Positions 43,502-53,639 are shown, numbered from the stretch's first letter. The stretch: 64,000 nt of DNA from JABFRG01 sp046351415 (GCA_046351415.1 JAXLYO010000018.1:1-64000); one strand, 5' to 3'. Numbers and translations: made by a program. Notes: a model not told the origin generated them from the sequence alone.

Positions 43502-43759
43502 ATGCTGCCAGTCAAAGTGACCATTTCCGTTCAAGGCAAAGAGCTCGCGGCAGAAGACGTCAAAGACCGCAATGTCCGCGATGGGCTTCAGCAAATGGGG
43601 CGTGGTGTCGGAAGCGCCCTCGCCAACATCACTTGCCCCACCCACAAGGTCACGGCCAAGTCGATCCGCATCCACGTGGGCAAGAACGGCGACGGAGACC
43701 TCAAGTACGACTCGTGCTGCGCCGAGCTGCAAAAGCTCATTTCCAAAGCGCTCGGCTAA
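43502..43759 (+). CDS. Small hypothetical protein
   Basis: 85 residues, soluble, with three Cys (TCPTHK and SCC). No family recognised. It lies 46 bases after the monooxygenase stop and could be in its operon. Confidence 0.55.
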   Translation: MLPVKVTISVQGKELAAEDVKDRNVRDGLQQMGRGVGSALANITCPTHKVTAKSIRIHVGKNGDGDLKYDSCCAELQKLISKALG

Positions 43760-44060
43760 GACCGATCGCGCAGTCGTGTTCGAACCACCTTCGAATCTCC
43801 GCATCGGATCGACTTCACGCACTCGCTGATGCGAGCGGGGGGCGGGGCGCGGCGAAGTGAGAGCGAACGCAAAAATCCCCGGCCAGCAGCCGCCGACTCG
43901 GCCGCCACGTCGGGAGGCGTCCAGGAAGCGGCCGGGGATTTTGTGCGGAGCGGAAACGAAGCCGTGCCCCGCGCCTCGCGGTCCTTCTCCCCATTTCCGA
44001 CGCAAGCCCTCCGCCTCTCAAAGCCGCTCGAACGCCGATCCAATCGCAAGCGTCGCTCGT
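43760..44060. other. Intergenic region containing dispersed element copy B
   Basis: 300 bases between converging genes (stops at 43759 and 44061). Most of it is the dispersed element; the remaining bases carry nothing recognisable. Confidence 0.7.
43825..43994 (-). repeat. Dispersed palindromic element, copy B
   Basis: Inverted copy of 3803-3974. Its right-to-left reading has the same order: shoulder, AAAATCCCCGGCC stem (on the plus strand 43872-43884 and 43930-43942), inner GC hairpins, opposite shoulder. Differences are small (TTGTCT for TTCCT, GAGGC for GTGGC, and single-base changes in the outer part). The position between two converging stops is that of a terminator, but most of the 170 bases are conserved, not just the stem. 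Confidence 0.8.
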
Positions 44061-44705
44061 CTACCCATCGTCGTCCGACTCCGGCGGCTCATCCGCATCT
44101 TGGTCCGCTTCGGCGAGCGCCACCGCCCGTTCTGCGCCGCCATCCGCATCCCACTCGTTGCGACGCAGAAAGCGACGCACGAGAGACATCCATTCGAGCG
44201 CCTCGGTATGCGAAATGGGGTGTTCGAGCAGACTCAGACTACGGTTCGCGGTCTGGAGAAGGACGAAGCACCGACCGGTGCCCCCACTCGGCATGGCCTC
44301 CCGAACACCGCCGCCTACCGATGTGAAATGCGCCTCCGCTTCCTCCGAGAGCACGATGCGTAGCAGCTCGCTCAAGTGCAAATCACCGACGAGGCCGCCT
44401 CGAAACAGCCGGAGCCTACCATCACGCACCTCGAGCGTCGCACTCCGAAGCTTCTTCTTCTCGCGCCCGCGCCAAAAGAAGACGAGCGCCGTCGTCATGA
44501 GCAACGTCGCCATGACCCACGTGGCGTCATGCACGACGACCCCAACGAGCACCGTGCACGCAACGACACCGATCAAGCCCGCGAGCTGCCGAAACTTGAA
44601 AGTTCGAGCGAACTCCAGGTCGAGCGTGCTCGCAACGAGCCTTAGTTCCGAAGGAGGAAGAGCTGCTGCGTCCCCACCGGAACGATACGGACCTACGACG
44701 GACAC
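44061..44705 (-). CDS. Membrane protein, hypothetical
   Basis: 214 residues with two adjacent hydrophobic segments (about 42-62 and 64-79) and a soluble C-terminal domain that ends in an acidic tail. No family recognised. The next minus-strand gene is 18 bases upstream, so co-transcription with it is possible. Confidence 0.65.
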   Translation of the reverse strand: MSVVGPYRSGGDAAALPPSELRLVASTLDLEFARTFKFRQLAGLIGVVACTVLVGVVVHDATWVMATLLMTTALVFFWRGREKKKLRSATLEVRDGRLRLFRGGLVGDLHLSELLRIVLSEEAEAHFTSVGGGVREAMPSGGTGRCFVLLQTANRSLSLLEHPISHTEALEWMSLVRRFLRRNEWDADGGAERAVALAEADQDADEPPESDDDG

Positions 44706-44723
44706 GCGTTTAGACTACACGAT

Positions 44724-47333
44724 CTATTTCGACGCCGCTGCCGTCTTCCGTCCGAGTGCGACCCCGTCGCCGTTCACGTCGACCCACGTCGCACCCGTCA
44801 TCGCATAGGGAAGCATGTCGCTCGTTTCGGGCCCCAGGAGCGGACCGAGCGGCTTCGTGCCGCGCACAATGACCACGAATGCGTCGTCTTCCCTGGGGCG
44901 AAGCGTCAGCGGGACGTTCGCAACGTATGCCCCTCGCAATGGGTCTTTCGTGAGGACGAACGACTGCTTCACGCTCGGCGCCTTGGCGAACTTCACTTCG
45001 AGCGAGGAAGCTTGGGCCCACTCGGTGCACTCCACGTGAACGTCGAGTTTCACCGTGCCTCCCTTCGCACGAACGAGGCTTCCAGACCCTTCCACGCCGC
45101 TCGGCCCGCCCACCTTCATACGCAAGAAGGGACCGTTCGTGAGGACGACGTCACGGCGCTCTCGAAGACCTTTCACCCAATCCGCCTGCTTCGCTGCGTC
45201 GAACGGTAAGGTGTCGTCGCTCACACGAACGAACGTCCTCGGAAACCCGGGTTCCTGCCCATAGATGAGATGAGAATCCGTGTCTGCAGTGGGCGTAATG
45301 ACGTAGCCCACCCTCAACAGAGCGAAGAAGTCTTCGATCACCCGATCGCGCAGGTCGGGGTTCGGGCCATTCCACACCTCGAGCGTGTCGAAACGGTCGT
45401 CGTAGCCCGGCATGCTGCCTTTACCCGTCTTCGGATCGAACTTGAGCGCATCGAAGTAGCCCGTGTGGCCTGCGCGTGGATGGTTCACCTGGATGATGGG
45501 CAGCTCCGGAAGCGCTCGAAGCTCCGCGAAGATCTCGGAGGCCAAACGATCACGCACGAGCTGAGCCCCGCCCCGCCCGCCTCCCGTGGGAACGAGAGGG
45601 AATGCATTGGCGTGCCCCCAGGGAATGCGGCTCGCATCGCTGGTCATCTCGTTGCCCGGCACGGAAGCGGTCAGCCCTTCCAGCCGTTGCTCCGCGATGA
45701 GCTTGCGAAAATCGTTCACGACGTTGTGCTCCGAAGAAACGGCCACTTCGACGCCGTACGCCGCGTTCGACAGTACGCGAGCCAGCGCCGACACGGGCGC
45801 ATCCGCTCCGACCATGCTGTGCTGATGAAGGTCGGAGGCGAAGTATCCGGATGTATCCTGCACGCGTTTGAGTGATGTGGGGCCCGGCGCGCGCGCCTCG
45901 GAGCCGTCCGCGTACTCCTCTTCGGTGACCACGGGTTCGTACTCCGTGCCCCGGAAGGCGGTGACGCGGAACTTGCCGAAGCCATGGTAAACAGGGGTGG
46001 GCCCCGGCACGAGGACGTGGTTTCTCCAAGAGAGCAGATGCGCCCCGCCCAGGGTCGGTGGCGGCGCTCCCTCCTTCCCCTCGAACAAGAACACGCAGGG
46101 CATGGACCTCTGCGTGGCCTGATCCACACAATTGCGAGTCGTTTGATGAGTTCCACTCACGGTGACGACGACCGTCGCGTCGCCTTTCACGGTGCTGACC
46201 CGAAGGGGCATCGACACCGCCCGCCGACCCGCGCCTTCGATGAATGCCAGGTCGAACGTGCCCTTGGGGACGTCGACGACGAGCTCGCTCGACGCCTCGG
46301 GCGCCACGATGGACATGAGCTCGGCCGAGATACCAGGAGCCGCCACCGAGAACCGCGCTCCGGCCGGCATCGGTACGGGCTTGCCTGCGGCGTCCTGAAG
46401 GCGAATGGTGAGGGTCCCGGCTTCCTCGCCGGACGCACGCATCAGTTCGGTCAAAAGCCCCGCCGAATCGCCGCGTGGACCGACGATGAGCACGCGCTCG
46501 TAGGAGATGCTCTTCCCCGGTGCAAGGCTCACCTTGTCGACCTGAATCGTGTCGGTCCATGTCGAGCCGGAAATTCCGCCGATTTCCCCCGTCGTCGATG
46601 TGAGCGCGTAGGAGGCACGCTCACCCACGGCACCAACGAACGGAGCCTGGAACGTTCCCTTGAAACCCGGGGGTTTGCCCTTCGCGAACTTCTCTGCGCC
46701 TCCCCACTGCATCGCGTCGCCGAGGCCGAGGCCCTCGATGACATGGGAGCTCTTGTTCGTCAGCGTCGTCTTCATCAAGAGCGCGCGGTCGGTGGGCCCG
46801 AGTCGGTACTCCGTCTCCGTCGCGAGTTCGCTCTCGTAGAGCTCTTTGCCCCGCGCGACGACGCGTGCGCTGCCGTCGGGCATGATCTCCGACGACAGCT
46901 GCTCGTAGACCGCCTGCCTCGGGAACGTGCCGAAGAACGTGAAGAGCTCCCCCATCTCGTCGACACGTGTCTTCGCATCGGCCGCGTCGACGATGTTGCC
47001 CCCCGAATCCGCAAAGCCTGCGCTCGAACCGAGCTGGTCGATGACGAAAGCCACCTCGTCGTTTTCCAGGAGTAGGTCCCCTGGGCGACCGATCGCGTTC
47101 GGGCCTCCGAGCTGCTCGCCGGCCTTCATCACGTGCACCCGAGCTTTGCCTCCAGCGGCACCATTCGCGGCGCCGTTCTGTGGACAACGGCGCTCGAGTA
47201 CGCAAAGGCGCCGCTCGGCCCCCGGCGAGACGTGGATTTGCGGTGTGATGTCACCTTGGGGCGGACAGCCCGCAAGCGCGAGCAACGCCACCATCGCTAC
47301 CCCTCTACGCATCGTTCGTTCGACCCGTGTCAT
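44724..47333 (-). CDS. CehA/McbA-family metallohydrolase lipoprotein
   Basis: 869 residues (862 if the second ATG, at 47312, is used). Lipobox LALAGC (about residue 23), a beta-rich N-terminal half and a C-terminal PHP-like metallohydrolase with SDLHQHSMVGAD near residue 498, SSEHN near 531 and further His/Asp ligands (TADTDSHLIYG). Family members are membrane-anchored phosphoesterases or esterases. The gene may be co-transcribed with the following membrane protein. Confidence 0.85.
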   Translation of the reverse strand: MTRVERTMRRGVAMVALLALAGCPPQGDITPQIHVSPGAERRLCVLERRCPQNGAANGAAGGKARVHVMKAGEQLGGPNAIGRPGDLLLENDEVAFVIDQLGSSAGFADSGGNIVDAADAKTRVDEMGELFTFFGTFPRQAVYEQLSSEIMPDGSARVVARGKELYESELATETEYRLGPTDRALLMKTTLTNKSSHVIEGLGLGDAMQWGGAEKFAKGKPPGFKGTFQAPFVGAVGERASYALTSTTGEIGGISGSTWTDTIQVDKVSLAPGKSISYERVLIVGPRGDSAGLLTELMRASGEEAGTLTIRLQDAAGKPVPMPAGARFSVAAPGISAELMSIVAPEASSELVVDVPKGTFDLAFIEGAGRRAVSMPLRVSTVKGDATVVVTVSGTHQTTRNCVDQATQRSMPCVFLFEGKEGAPPPTLGGAHLLSWRNHVLVPGPTPVYHGFGKFRVTAFRGTEYEPVVTEEEYADGSEARAPGPTSLKRVQDTSGYFASDLHQHSMVGADAPVSALARVLSNAAYGVEVAVSSEHNVVNDFRKLIAEQRLEGLTASVPGNEMTSDASRIPWGHANAFPLVPTGGGRGGAQLVRDRLASEIFAELRALPELPIIQVNHPRAGHTGYFDALKFDPKTGKGSMPGYDDRFDTLEVWNGPNPDLRDRVIEDFFALLRVGYVITPTADTDSHLIYGQEPGFPRTFVRVSDDTLPFDAAKQADWVKGLRERRDVVLTNGPFLRMKVGGPSGVEGSGSLVRAKGGTVKLDVHVECTEWAQASSLEVKFAKAPSVKQSFVLTKDPLRGAYVANVPLTLRPREDDAFVVIVRGTKPLGPLLGPETSDMLPYAMTGATWVDVNGDGVALGRKTAAASK

Positions 47334-47357
47334 GGTTCGTTCTTGGGTGGCGGTACT

Positions 47358-48530
47358 TCAGCGCGGACGGTTTGCTACCGCAAGGAAGCGCGCCAGCGCC
47401 TGCGCCTTCAAGAGAAGCGTTTTCAGCGTGATTTGTTCGTCTTTCGTGTGAAATCCGACGCCGCGGGGCCCCAGTCCGTCGATCGACGCAATGCCGAGCG
47501 CGTGGGACGTGCTCGCATCGGAGCCTCCGCCGATGAGACCCGCTTCACTCGAACCGAGCCCCGACTTCTGTGCGGCCTCGGCGTACGCATGCATGAGCGA
47601 CACGCTCTTCTCCGTGCGTTCGAGCGGCGACCGAAGGACGCCTCCTTCGAGCTCGAGCTTCGTTCCTGGCAGCGCGACTTCGTTCGCCGCGAGACGAAGA
47701 TTCTCGAGCAGCGCATCCGCGTCGGCACGCGTTTCGAACCGCAGGTCGAGCTTCGCTTCCGCAAAGTCCGGCACGGTGTTCTTGCTTTCGCCGCCACGAA
47801 TGGTGCCGACATTGACGGACACCCCCTTTGCGTAGTCCGTGAGTGCCTCGGCACGTTCGACGAAACGAGCGAGCGCGCGAATCGCATTGGCGCCGTCACG
47901 ATGGTTGTTTCCGGCGTGTGCAGCCTTGCCCCGAGCCGTCACCACGAGCGCTCCCGTCCCTCGCCTGCGTGTGATGATGGCATCGGCTGCGCGCCCTGCT
48001 TCGAAGACGAGCGCATTCGAGGCATCGGAGACGACGCTACCGATGATCCCCTGCCCTTCTGGTGAACCCACCTCTTCGTCGGCCACGATGACGATGCGGA
48101 GGGGCGCGATGTTGTCGAGGCCCATTGTCTCGGCGACGGCCTTCAGCGCAAAGGCAACGACGACGAGGCCCCCCTTCATGTCGAGCACCCCTGGCCCGCG
48201 AGCGAGCTCACCGTCCCTCCGATAGCCTTCGAAAGTCCCCGGAGGAAACACCGTATCGAGGTGGCCAATCAGCGCGAGCGGCGGAACCCCTTCCACTCCG
48301 CGGGACGTCCACGTCAAGTGATCGGCGAACTTCGTGCTCGGCCGCTTCGAGAGGGTGAGTGCTTCGTGGGCGTAGAGGGGCTCGAGCAACTTGGCCACGG
48401 CCTTTCCGCCCTCGACGTTCTCGGTGAACGAATTGACGTTGACGAGGTTCGCCAGCGCCTCCTCCAGGGCTTTTTCACGCTCCGCGAGCCACTTCGCTGC
48501 ATCTTCTCCCGCGGCACCCACCATGGGCAT
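47358..48530 (-). CDS. M20 metallopeptidase (carboxypeptidase G2-like)
   Basis: 390 residues. Zinc ligands and catalytic residues are visible: IGHLDTV (metal His and the catalytic Asp), GPGVLDMKGG, and ADEEVGSPEG with the catalytic Glu. The layout is closest to glutamate carboxypeptidase-type M20 enzymes rather than ArgE. It is divergent from argC with 67 bases between the starts; a role in N-acyl amino-acid or arginine-precursor breakdown is only a guess. Confidence 0.88.
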   Translation of the reverse strand: MPMVGAAGEDAAKWLAEREKALEEALANLVNVNSFTENVEGGKAVAKLLEPLYAHEALTLSKRPSTKFADHLTWTSRGVEGVPPLALIGHLDTVFPPGTFEGYRRDGELARGPGVLDMKGGLVVVAFALKAVAETMGLDNIAPLRIVIVADEEVGSPEGQGIIGSVVSDASNALVFEAGRAADAIITRRRGTGALVVTARGKAAHAGNNHRDGANAIRALARFVERAEALTDYAKGVSVNVGTIRGGESKNTVPDFAEAKLDLRFETRADADALLENLRLAANEVALPGTKLELEGGVLRSPLERTEKSVSLMHAYAEAAQKSGLGSSEAGLIGGGSDASTSHALGIASIDGLGPRGVGFHTKDEQITLKTLLLKAQALARFLAVANRPR

Positions 48531-48597
48531 ATTGTACCCTCATTTCGGGGCATTCGCTTCGTAGTCATCACGGTCTTTCGTTGCTAGGCTCGCCGTC

Positions 48598-49692
48598 ATG
48601 ACTTCAGGGACGCAGCAGGCGAAAGCCGGGGGTTCTGGCAAGCGTTTCAAGGCAGCCGTCATTGGCGGCAGCGGCTACGGGGGTGGCGAGATCATCCGTC
48701 GGCTCTTGCTTCATCCGAACGTCGAGCTATGCCGAGTGGCATCCGTCGACTTCGTGGGCGAGCTCCTTTCCGTCGTCCATCCGAATCTCGAGGGTCAGAC
48801 CGAGCTGCGATTCGAAGGGATTGCGCCGGAAGAGGCCGCGGAGGGGATGGACGTCGTGCTCCTCGGCTTGCCTCACAAAGTGAGCGCCACGAAGATGCCC
48901 GCGCTCATGAAGACCGGTGCGAAGGTCATCGACCTCTCCGGCGATTTCCGTCTTCGTGACGCCGAGGTCTACAAGGAGTTCTATCACGCAGACCACCCTT
49001 GCCCCGAACACCTCACCGACGGAAGTTTCGTCTACGGTCTTCCAGAGCTACACCGCGAACGCATCCGAAACGCTCGCTACGTGGCCTCCCCCGGTTGCTT
49101 CGCAACGAGCATCGAACTTGCGCTCCTACCGCTCGCAAAAGCAGGACTCCTGCGCGGCCCCGTCGAAGTCGTCGGCATCACCGGCTCTTCGGGCAGCGGC
49201 ATCGCTCCTTCGGCGGGCACGCATCACCCGGTGCGCTCGGTCAACCTGAAGACCTACAAGCCGCTCGAGCATCAACACGTCCCCGAGATCGTGCAGACCC
49301 TCACCGATGCCGGCGCCAAAGACCTCGCGCTTCGCTTCGTCCCGGTCAGCGCTCCCCTCTCTCGCGGCATCTTTGCTACGTGCTTCGCGCACGTCGACGC
49401 GTCGGTTGGTGCCGCTGCGCTCAAACAGCTCTACATCGACGCGTACGCAGAGGAGCCCTTCGTACGCGTCCCGAAGAAGCGCATGCCCGAGGTCGTCGCG
49501 GTAGCCGGCACGAACTTCGCCGAGGTCGCCATCGAGCCGGGAGACGCGCTCAACAACGTACGCGCGGTCGCATGCTTCTGCGCGATCGACAACCTCATCA
49601 AAGGCGGCGCGGGGCAAGCCGTATCCTCGATGAATCTCGTCCTCGGCCTCGACGAACGCCTCAGTCTGGAAGACCCAGGAGGTTATCCGTGA
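48598..49692 (+). CDS. argC: N-acetyl-gamma-glutamyl-phosphate reductase (ArgC)
   Basis: 364 residues. The Rossmann start is AAVIGGSGYGGGEIIRRL, the active-site Cys is in ASPGCFAT, and GTHHPVRSVN and SAPLSRGIFAT blocks follow. It catalyses NADPH reduction of N-acetylglutamyl phosphate, step three of arginine synthesis. The stop overlaps the start of argB by GTGA. No argJ, argD or argH is near. Confidence 0.92.
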   Translation: MTSGTQQAKAGGSGKRFKAAVIGGSGYGGGEIIRRLLLHPNVELCRVASVDFVGELLSVVHPNLEGQTELRFEGIAPEEAAEGMDVVLLGLPHKVSATKMPALMKTGAKVIDLSGDFRLRDAEVYKEFYHADHPCPEHLTDGSFVYGLPELHRERIRNARYVASPGCFATSIELALLPLAKAGLLRGPVEVVGITGSSGSGIAPSAGTHHPVRSVNLKTYKPLEHQHVPEIVQTLTDAGAKDLALRFVPVSAPLSRGIFATCFAHVDASVGAAALKQLYIDAYAEEPFVRVPKKRMPEVVAVAGTNFAEVAIEPGDALNNVRAVACFCAIDNLIKGGAGQAVSSMNLVLGLDERLSLEDPGGYP

Positions 49693-50498
49693 AAGCTACA
49701 CCCATCGTCATCAAGCTCGGCGGCGAAGTCATTACGAGCCCTGAAGTGCTCGTCGTTGCCGCCGATGTCGCCAAACTCGGCAGCGCGGTCATCGTCCACG
49801 GTGGCGGCGCCTACGCAACCGCACTCCAACGAAAGCTAGGCCAAGAGCCCACGATTGTCGGAGGACGACGCGTCACTGATTCCCACACGCTCGACGTCAT
49901 GAAGATGGTGGTCGCCGGCAAGATGAACGTCGACCTCTGTTCTGCACTCATCGCCGCGGGCGCCAATCCGGTCGGCCTGCATGGCGCGAGCAGCCAGGTC
50001 ATTCGCGCCCACAAGCGTCCTCCGCGCATGGTCCCCGGTGAGCATGCGGCGGTCGACTTCGGCTACGTCGGCGACGTTTCAGGCGTCAACGAATCGCTCC
50101 TCTCCTTGCTCCTCGGGTCCGGGTTCCTCCCCGTGCTTGCGTGCATCGGCGCAGACTCTTCCGGCCAGGTTTACAACATCAACGCCGACACGGTAGCAAA
50201 CGGCGTAGCCGTTGCTTTGGGCGCGCGAGCCCTCGTCCTCATCTCCGACGTGCCCGCGGTTCTTCGCGACGTGAACGATCCAAGGTCGCGCATCGCCCGA
50301 ATGACGCAGCAGGAAGCCAAGCACGCGATGGAAACGGGCATCGTCACGAAAGGCATGGTGCCCAAGCTCGAAGAGGCCTTCGCGGCCATCGACGCCGGCG
50401 TTGGCCGCGTACTCATCGTGGGCAAGCTCGCTCCCGACGACCTGCGTCGCGCCGTCGACGAGCCTGGAAGCGTCGGTACGGAACTCGTGAAGAACTAG
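49689..50498 (+). CDS. argB: N-acetylglutamate kinase (ArgB)
   Basis: 269 residues from the GTG at 49689. IKLGGEVI, VHGGG, VYNINADTVAN and the TGIVTKGMVPKLEEA C-terminal part identify an amino-acid kinase of the NAGK type. It phosphorylates N-acetylglutamate, step two of arginine synthesis. The GTGA overlap with argC implies translational coupling. It converges on uvrA with 50 bases between the stops. Confidence 0.93.
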   Translation: MKATPIVIKLGGEVITSPEVLVVAADVAKLGSAVIVHGGGAYATALQRKLGQEPTIVGGRRVTDSHTLDVMKMVVAGKMNVDLCSALIAAGANPVGLHGASSQVIRAHKRPPRMVPGEHAAVDFGYVGDVSGVNESLLSLLLGSGFLPVLACIGADSSGQVYNINADTVANGVAVALGARALVLISDVPAVLRDVNDPRSRIARMTQQEAKHAMETGIVTKGMVPKLEEAFAAIDAGVGRVLIVGKLAPDDLRRAVDEPGSVGTELVKN

Positions 50499-50527
50499 GG
50501 CTGTCCCTAGATGATTTGGGGACGGCC
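50498..50527. terminator. Hairpin between argB and uvrA stops
   Basis: GGGCTGTCCC and GGGACGGCCC pair (one G-T pair) around 10 bases. There is no U tract. Confidence 0.4.
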
Positions 50528-50548
50528 CACCGCCTTCCGATGGTCGGA

Positions 50549-53377
50549 CTAGAGCACCTTTTTGAGCCACTGGCCGGTGTGGCTGGCCTTCACCTTCGCC
50601 ACGTCTTCCGGCGTACCTTCTGCGATGAGCTGACCGCCCCCTGCCCCACCCTCGGGCCCGAGGTCGATGACCCAGTCCGCGCAACGAATGACGTCGAGGT
50701 TGTGCTCGATCACCACTACGGTGGAACCGCGATCGACCAGCTTGCCGAGCACGGAGAGCAGACGCTCGATGTCGGCGAAGTGAAGGCCGGTCGTCGGCTC
50801 GTCGAGCACGTAGAGAGTGCCCTTCGTCTGAACTTTCGATAGCTCTCGCGAGAGCTTGATGCGCTGAGCCTCTCCACCCGAGAGCGTTGGCGAAGGTTGT
50901 CCGAGCTTCAAGTACCCGAGCCCGACGTCTTCGAGAGTGTCGAGTACGCGCTTGATTTCACGATGGGCGGAAAAGAGCTCGCGCGCTTCGGTGACGCTCG
51001 TTTCGAGGACGTCGGCGATGCTCTTGCCCTTGTACGTGACCCGGAGCGTGGCTTCATTGAAGCGTCGGCCCTTGCACTCTTCGCACGTGACGTACACGTC
51101 CGCCAAAAAGTGCATCTCCACCTTGCGGACGCCATCACCACCGCAGGCCTCGCACCTGCCGCCAGGCACGTTGAACGAGAAGCGGCCAGCTTCGTACCCG
51201 TAAGCGCGCGCTTCCTTCGTCATCGAGAACAGCTGACGAATGGGGTCGAAGACCTTCGTGTAGGTGGCGGGATTCGATCGTGGCGTTCGACCAATGGGTT
51301 GCTGATCGATGGCGATCACCTTGTCGAGTTTCTCGAAGCCGTCGATGCGCGTATGCAGACCGACGACTCGTCGGGCGTCGTGAAGGTGCTTTTCGAGCGC
51401 CGGCAGCAGAATGTCCGTGACGAGCGTCGACTTGCCGGCACCAGAAACACCTGTCACCGCATTGAGCACGCCGAGTGGAATGCGCACATCGATGTTCCGG
51501 AGGTTGTTTTCTCGAGCGCCAAGGACGCGAATCGCGGGGCCGCTCGTGTCTCGGCGCTTGCCATGTTCGATGCGGCGACGCCCAGACAGAAATGCGCCCG
51601 TGACGGACCGCGGTGCCTTCATGATCTCATCGAGAGTGCCCTGCGCAACGACCTCGCCCCCCGCGATGCCCGCACCGGGACCGAAGTCGATGATCTCGTT
51701 GGCCGCTCGCATGGTGTCTTCATCGTGCTCGACCACAATGACCGTGTTCCCGAGGTCGCGGAGGCGCTCGAGCGTGCGAAGGAGCCGCTCATTGTCGCGT
51801 TGGTGAAGCCCGATGGATGGTTCGTCGAGTACGTAGATGACGCCCGTGAGCTCGGACCCAATCTGCGATGCGAGGCGAATGCGCTGGCTCTCTCCCCCGG
51901 ACAGCGAGCCCGAGGGGCGCTCCAGCGTCAGATAATCGAGCCCTACGTCGAGAAGGAAGCCTAGACGCGCTTCGACCTCCTTCAAGATCTCGGTCGCTAC
52001 CTCGGCGTCGTTCTTGCCGAGTGCCAGCTTCGCAAGCATGGCATGGGCTTCTTTGATCGAGACCTCGCAGACTTCGTGCAGGCCTTTGCCACCGACACGC
52101 ACGGCCAGACTCGTTTCCTTGAGGCGGGCGCCCTTGCAGCCCGTGCAAGGCTTCTCCGACATGAAGCGACTATAGTAGGCCTTCATGTCTTCGCTGGAAG
52201 TCGCGAGGTAGCGGCGCATCAATTGCGGGAGGACACCTTCCCACACTTCGCGTTTGACCGTGGCGCCGTGCATCAGCGCGTGCCGCACCTTTTTCGGGAT
52301 GTTCTTCCACGGAACGTTGCGCGGAACATCCAGCAGCTCGAGGATGTATTGGACCGTGTCGGCCATCCACCCTTCGGAACGCCCTAGTGCCGCCGCCCAA
52401 TGGACGATCGCTCCCTGATCGAGCGTGAGCGAGTCGTCTGGCACGACGAGCGCCTCGTCCATTTCGAGTTGCACGCCGAGCCCTTTGCAATTCGTGCATG
52501 CGCCGAGTGGCGAATTGAACGAGAAGTGCTGGGGAGAGAGCTCCTCGAACGAGATACCGCACTTGAGGCACGCCCTTTTGCGCGAGAACATACGGTCGCC
52601 CTCGGCCGTCACGACGAGCAGGACGCCATCACCCTCTCGAAGCGCAGACTCGATCGAGTCGGTCAGGCGCGCGCGCTCTTCGTCTTTGACGACGACGCGG
52701 TCGACGACGATGTCGATATCGTGCTTCGCCTTCTTGTCGAGTCTCGGCGTCTCGCTGTCGAGGTCGATGACGCGCCCGTCGACGCGAACGCGGCCGAACC
52801 CTTTGGCTCGCACCTTTTCCCAGAGGTCTGTGTGCTCACCCTTGCGGTTGCGAACGAGCGGCGCGAGCAGTTGGAGCTTCGTCCCGGTCGGAAGCGACAT
52901 CACGTGACGCAGCATCTCTTCCGGAGACTGGCCGGTGGCACGCTGACCGCACGTCGGACAGTGCTGGACTCCTACGCGCGCGTAGAGCACGCGGAGAAAG
53001 TCGAGGATCTCGGTGACGGTACCGACCGTGGACCGCGGGTTGTTGGACGCAGCCTTCTGCTCGATGGCGATCGTGGGCGACAGCCCTTGCATGCGGTCGT
53101 ACTTCGGCTTCTCGAGTTGACCGAGAAATTGCCGCGCATACGCCGAGAGACTTTCGACGTAACGTCGCTGACCCTCCGCATAGAGCGTGTCGAAAGCGAG
53201 CGAAGATTTTCCGCTTCCCGAAACACCACTCAGAACGACGAGCTCGTTCTTCGGAATGCGCACCGTGACGTTCTTGAGGTTGTGTTCCCTCGCGCCACGA
53301 ATCTCGATGGATGGGGCTGCCTCGGCCGCCTTGCGCCGGTTCAGCGCGTGTTTCGATTTCTCAGTCGTTTTTCGCAT
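50549..53377 (-). CDS. uvrA: Excinuclease ABC subunit A (UvrA)
   Basis: 942 residues from the ATG at 53377, overlapping the preceding lipoprotein gene by 17 bases. Both ABC modules are complete: Walker A GVSGSGKSS and GVSGAGKST, signatures LSGGESQRIRLA and LSGGEAQRIKLS, zinc pairs CPTCG, CLKCG/CTNCKG and CEACGGDG/CEECKG. It recognises DNA damage in nucleotide excision repair with UvrB. Length is normal for UvrA. A longer form (from 53443) is possible but lacks a ribosome site. Confidence 0.95.
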   Translation of the reverse strand: MRKTTEKSKHALNRRKAAEAAPSIEIRGAREHNLKNVTVRIPKNELVVLSGVSGSGKSSLAFDTLYAEGQRRYVESLSAYARQFLGQLEKPKYDRMQGLSPTIAIEQKAASNNPRSTVGTVTEILDFLRVLYARVGVQHCPTCGQRATGQSPEEMLRHVMSLPTGTKLQLLAPLVRNRKGEHTDLWEKVRAKGFGRVRVDGRVIDLDSETPRLDKKAKHDIDIVVDRVVVKDEERARLTDSIESALREGDGVLLVVTAEGDRMFSRKRACLKCGISFEELSPQHFSFNSPLGACTNCKGLGVQLEMDEALVVPDDSLTLDQGAIVHWAAALGRSEGWMADTVQYILELLDVPRNVPWKNIPKKVRHALMHGATVKREVWEGVLPQLMRRYLATSSEDMKAYYSRFMSEKPCTGCKGARLKETSLAVRVGGKGLHEVCEVSIKEAHAMLAKLALGKNDAEVATEILKEVEARLGFLLDVGLDYLTLERPSGSLSGGESQRIRLASQIGSELTGVIYVLDEPSIGLHQRDNERLLRTLERLRDLGNTVIVVEHDEDTMRAANEIIDFGPGAGIAGGEVVAQGTLDEIMKAPRSVTGAFLSGRRRIEHGKRRDTSGPAIRVLGARENNLRNIDVRIPLGVLNAVTGVSGAGKSTLVTDILLPALEKHLHDARRVVGLHTRIDGFEKLDKVIAIDQQPIGRTPRSNPATYTKVFDPIRQLFSMTKEARAYGYEAGRFSFNVPGGRCEACGGDGVRKVEMHFLADVYVTCEECKGRRFNEATLRVTYKGKSIADVLETSVTEARELFSAHREIKRVLDTLEDVGLGYLKLGQPSPTLSGGEAQRIKLSRELSKVQTKGTLYVLDEPTTGLHFADIERLLSVLGKLVDRGSTVVVIEHNLDVIRCADWVIDLGPEGGAGGGQLIAEGTPEDVAKVKASHTGQWLKKVL

Positions 53378-53624
53378 CCGAAGCAGCGTCTGCCGATCCA
53401 TCGGCCTGTGGCGCGTCGACGCCACTGTCTTTGGGGCTCGCATCTGCTTGAGCTTCGGTCGCGGCGTCGGACGGTGCCGAACTATCGACGACGACGGGCG
53501 GTGTTCCTGCGTCGTCGGCGAGGATCACGGGTACGTCGTCGTCTGCGTCGCAGGCAACCATGAAGACGGCCGCCGCACTCGAGAGCGCGATGGTCGATAC
53601 GAGCCGGTGGGTTTTGAACGTCAT
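53361..53624 (-). CDS. Small Asp/Ala-rich lipoprotein
   Basis: 87 residues: lipobox FMVAC (C25) and a repetitive Asp/Ala/Ser-rich tail, typical of short envelope lipoproteins in these bacteria. Its stop overlaps the start of uvrA by 17 bases, suggesting joint transcription. It lies 16 bases after the glutathione peroxidase gene. Confidence 0.65.
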   Translation of the reverse strand: MTFKTHRLVSTIALSSAAAVFMVACDADDDVPVILADDAGTPPVVVDSSAPSDAATEAQADASPKDSGVDAPQADGSADAASDAKND

Positions 53625-53639
53625 CGCGAGTCTCCTTCT

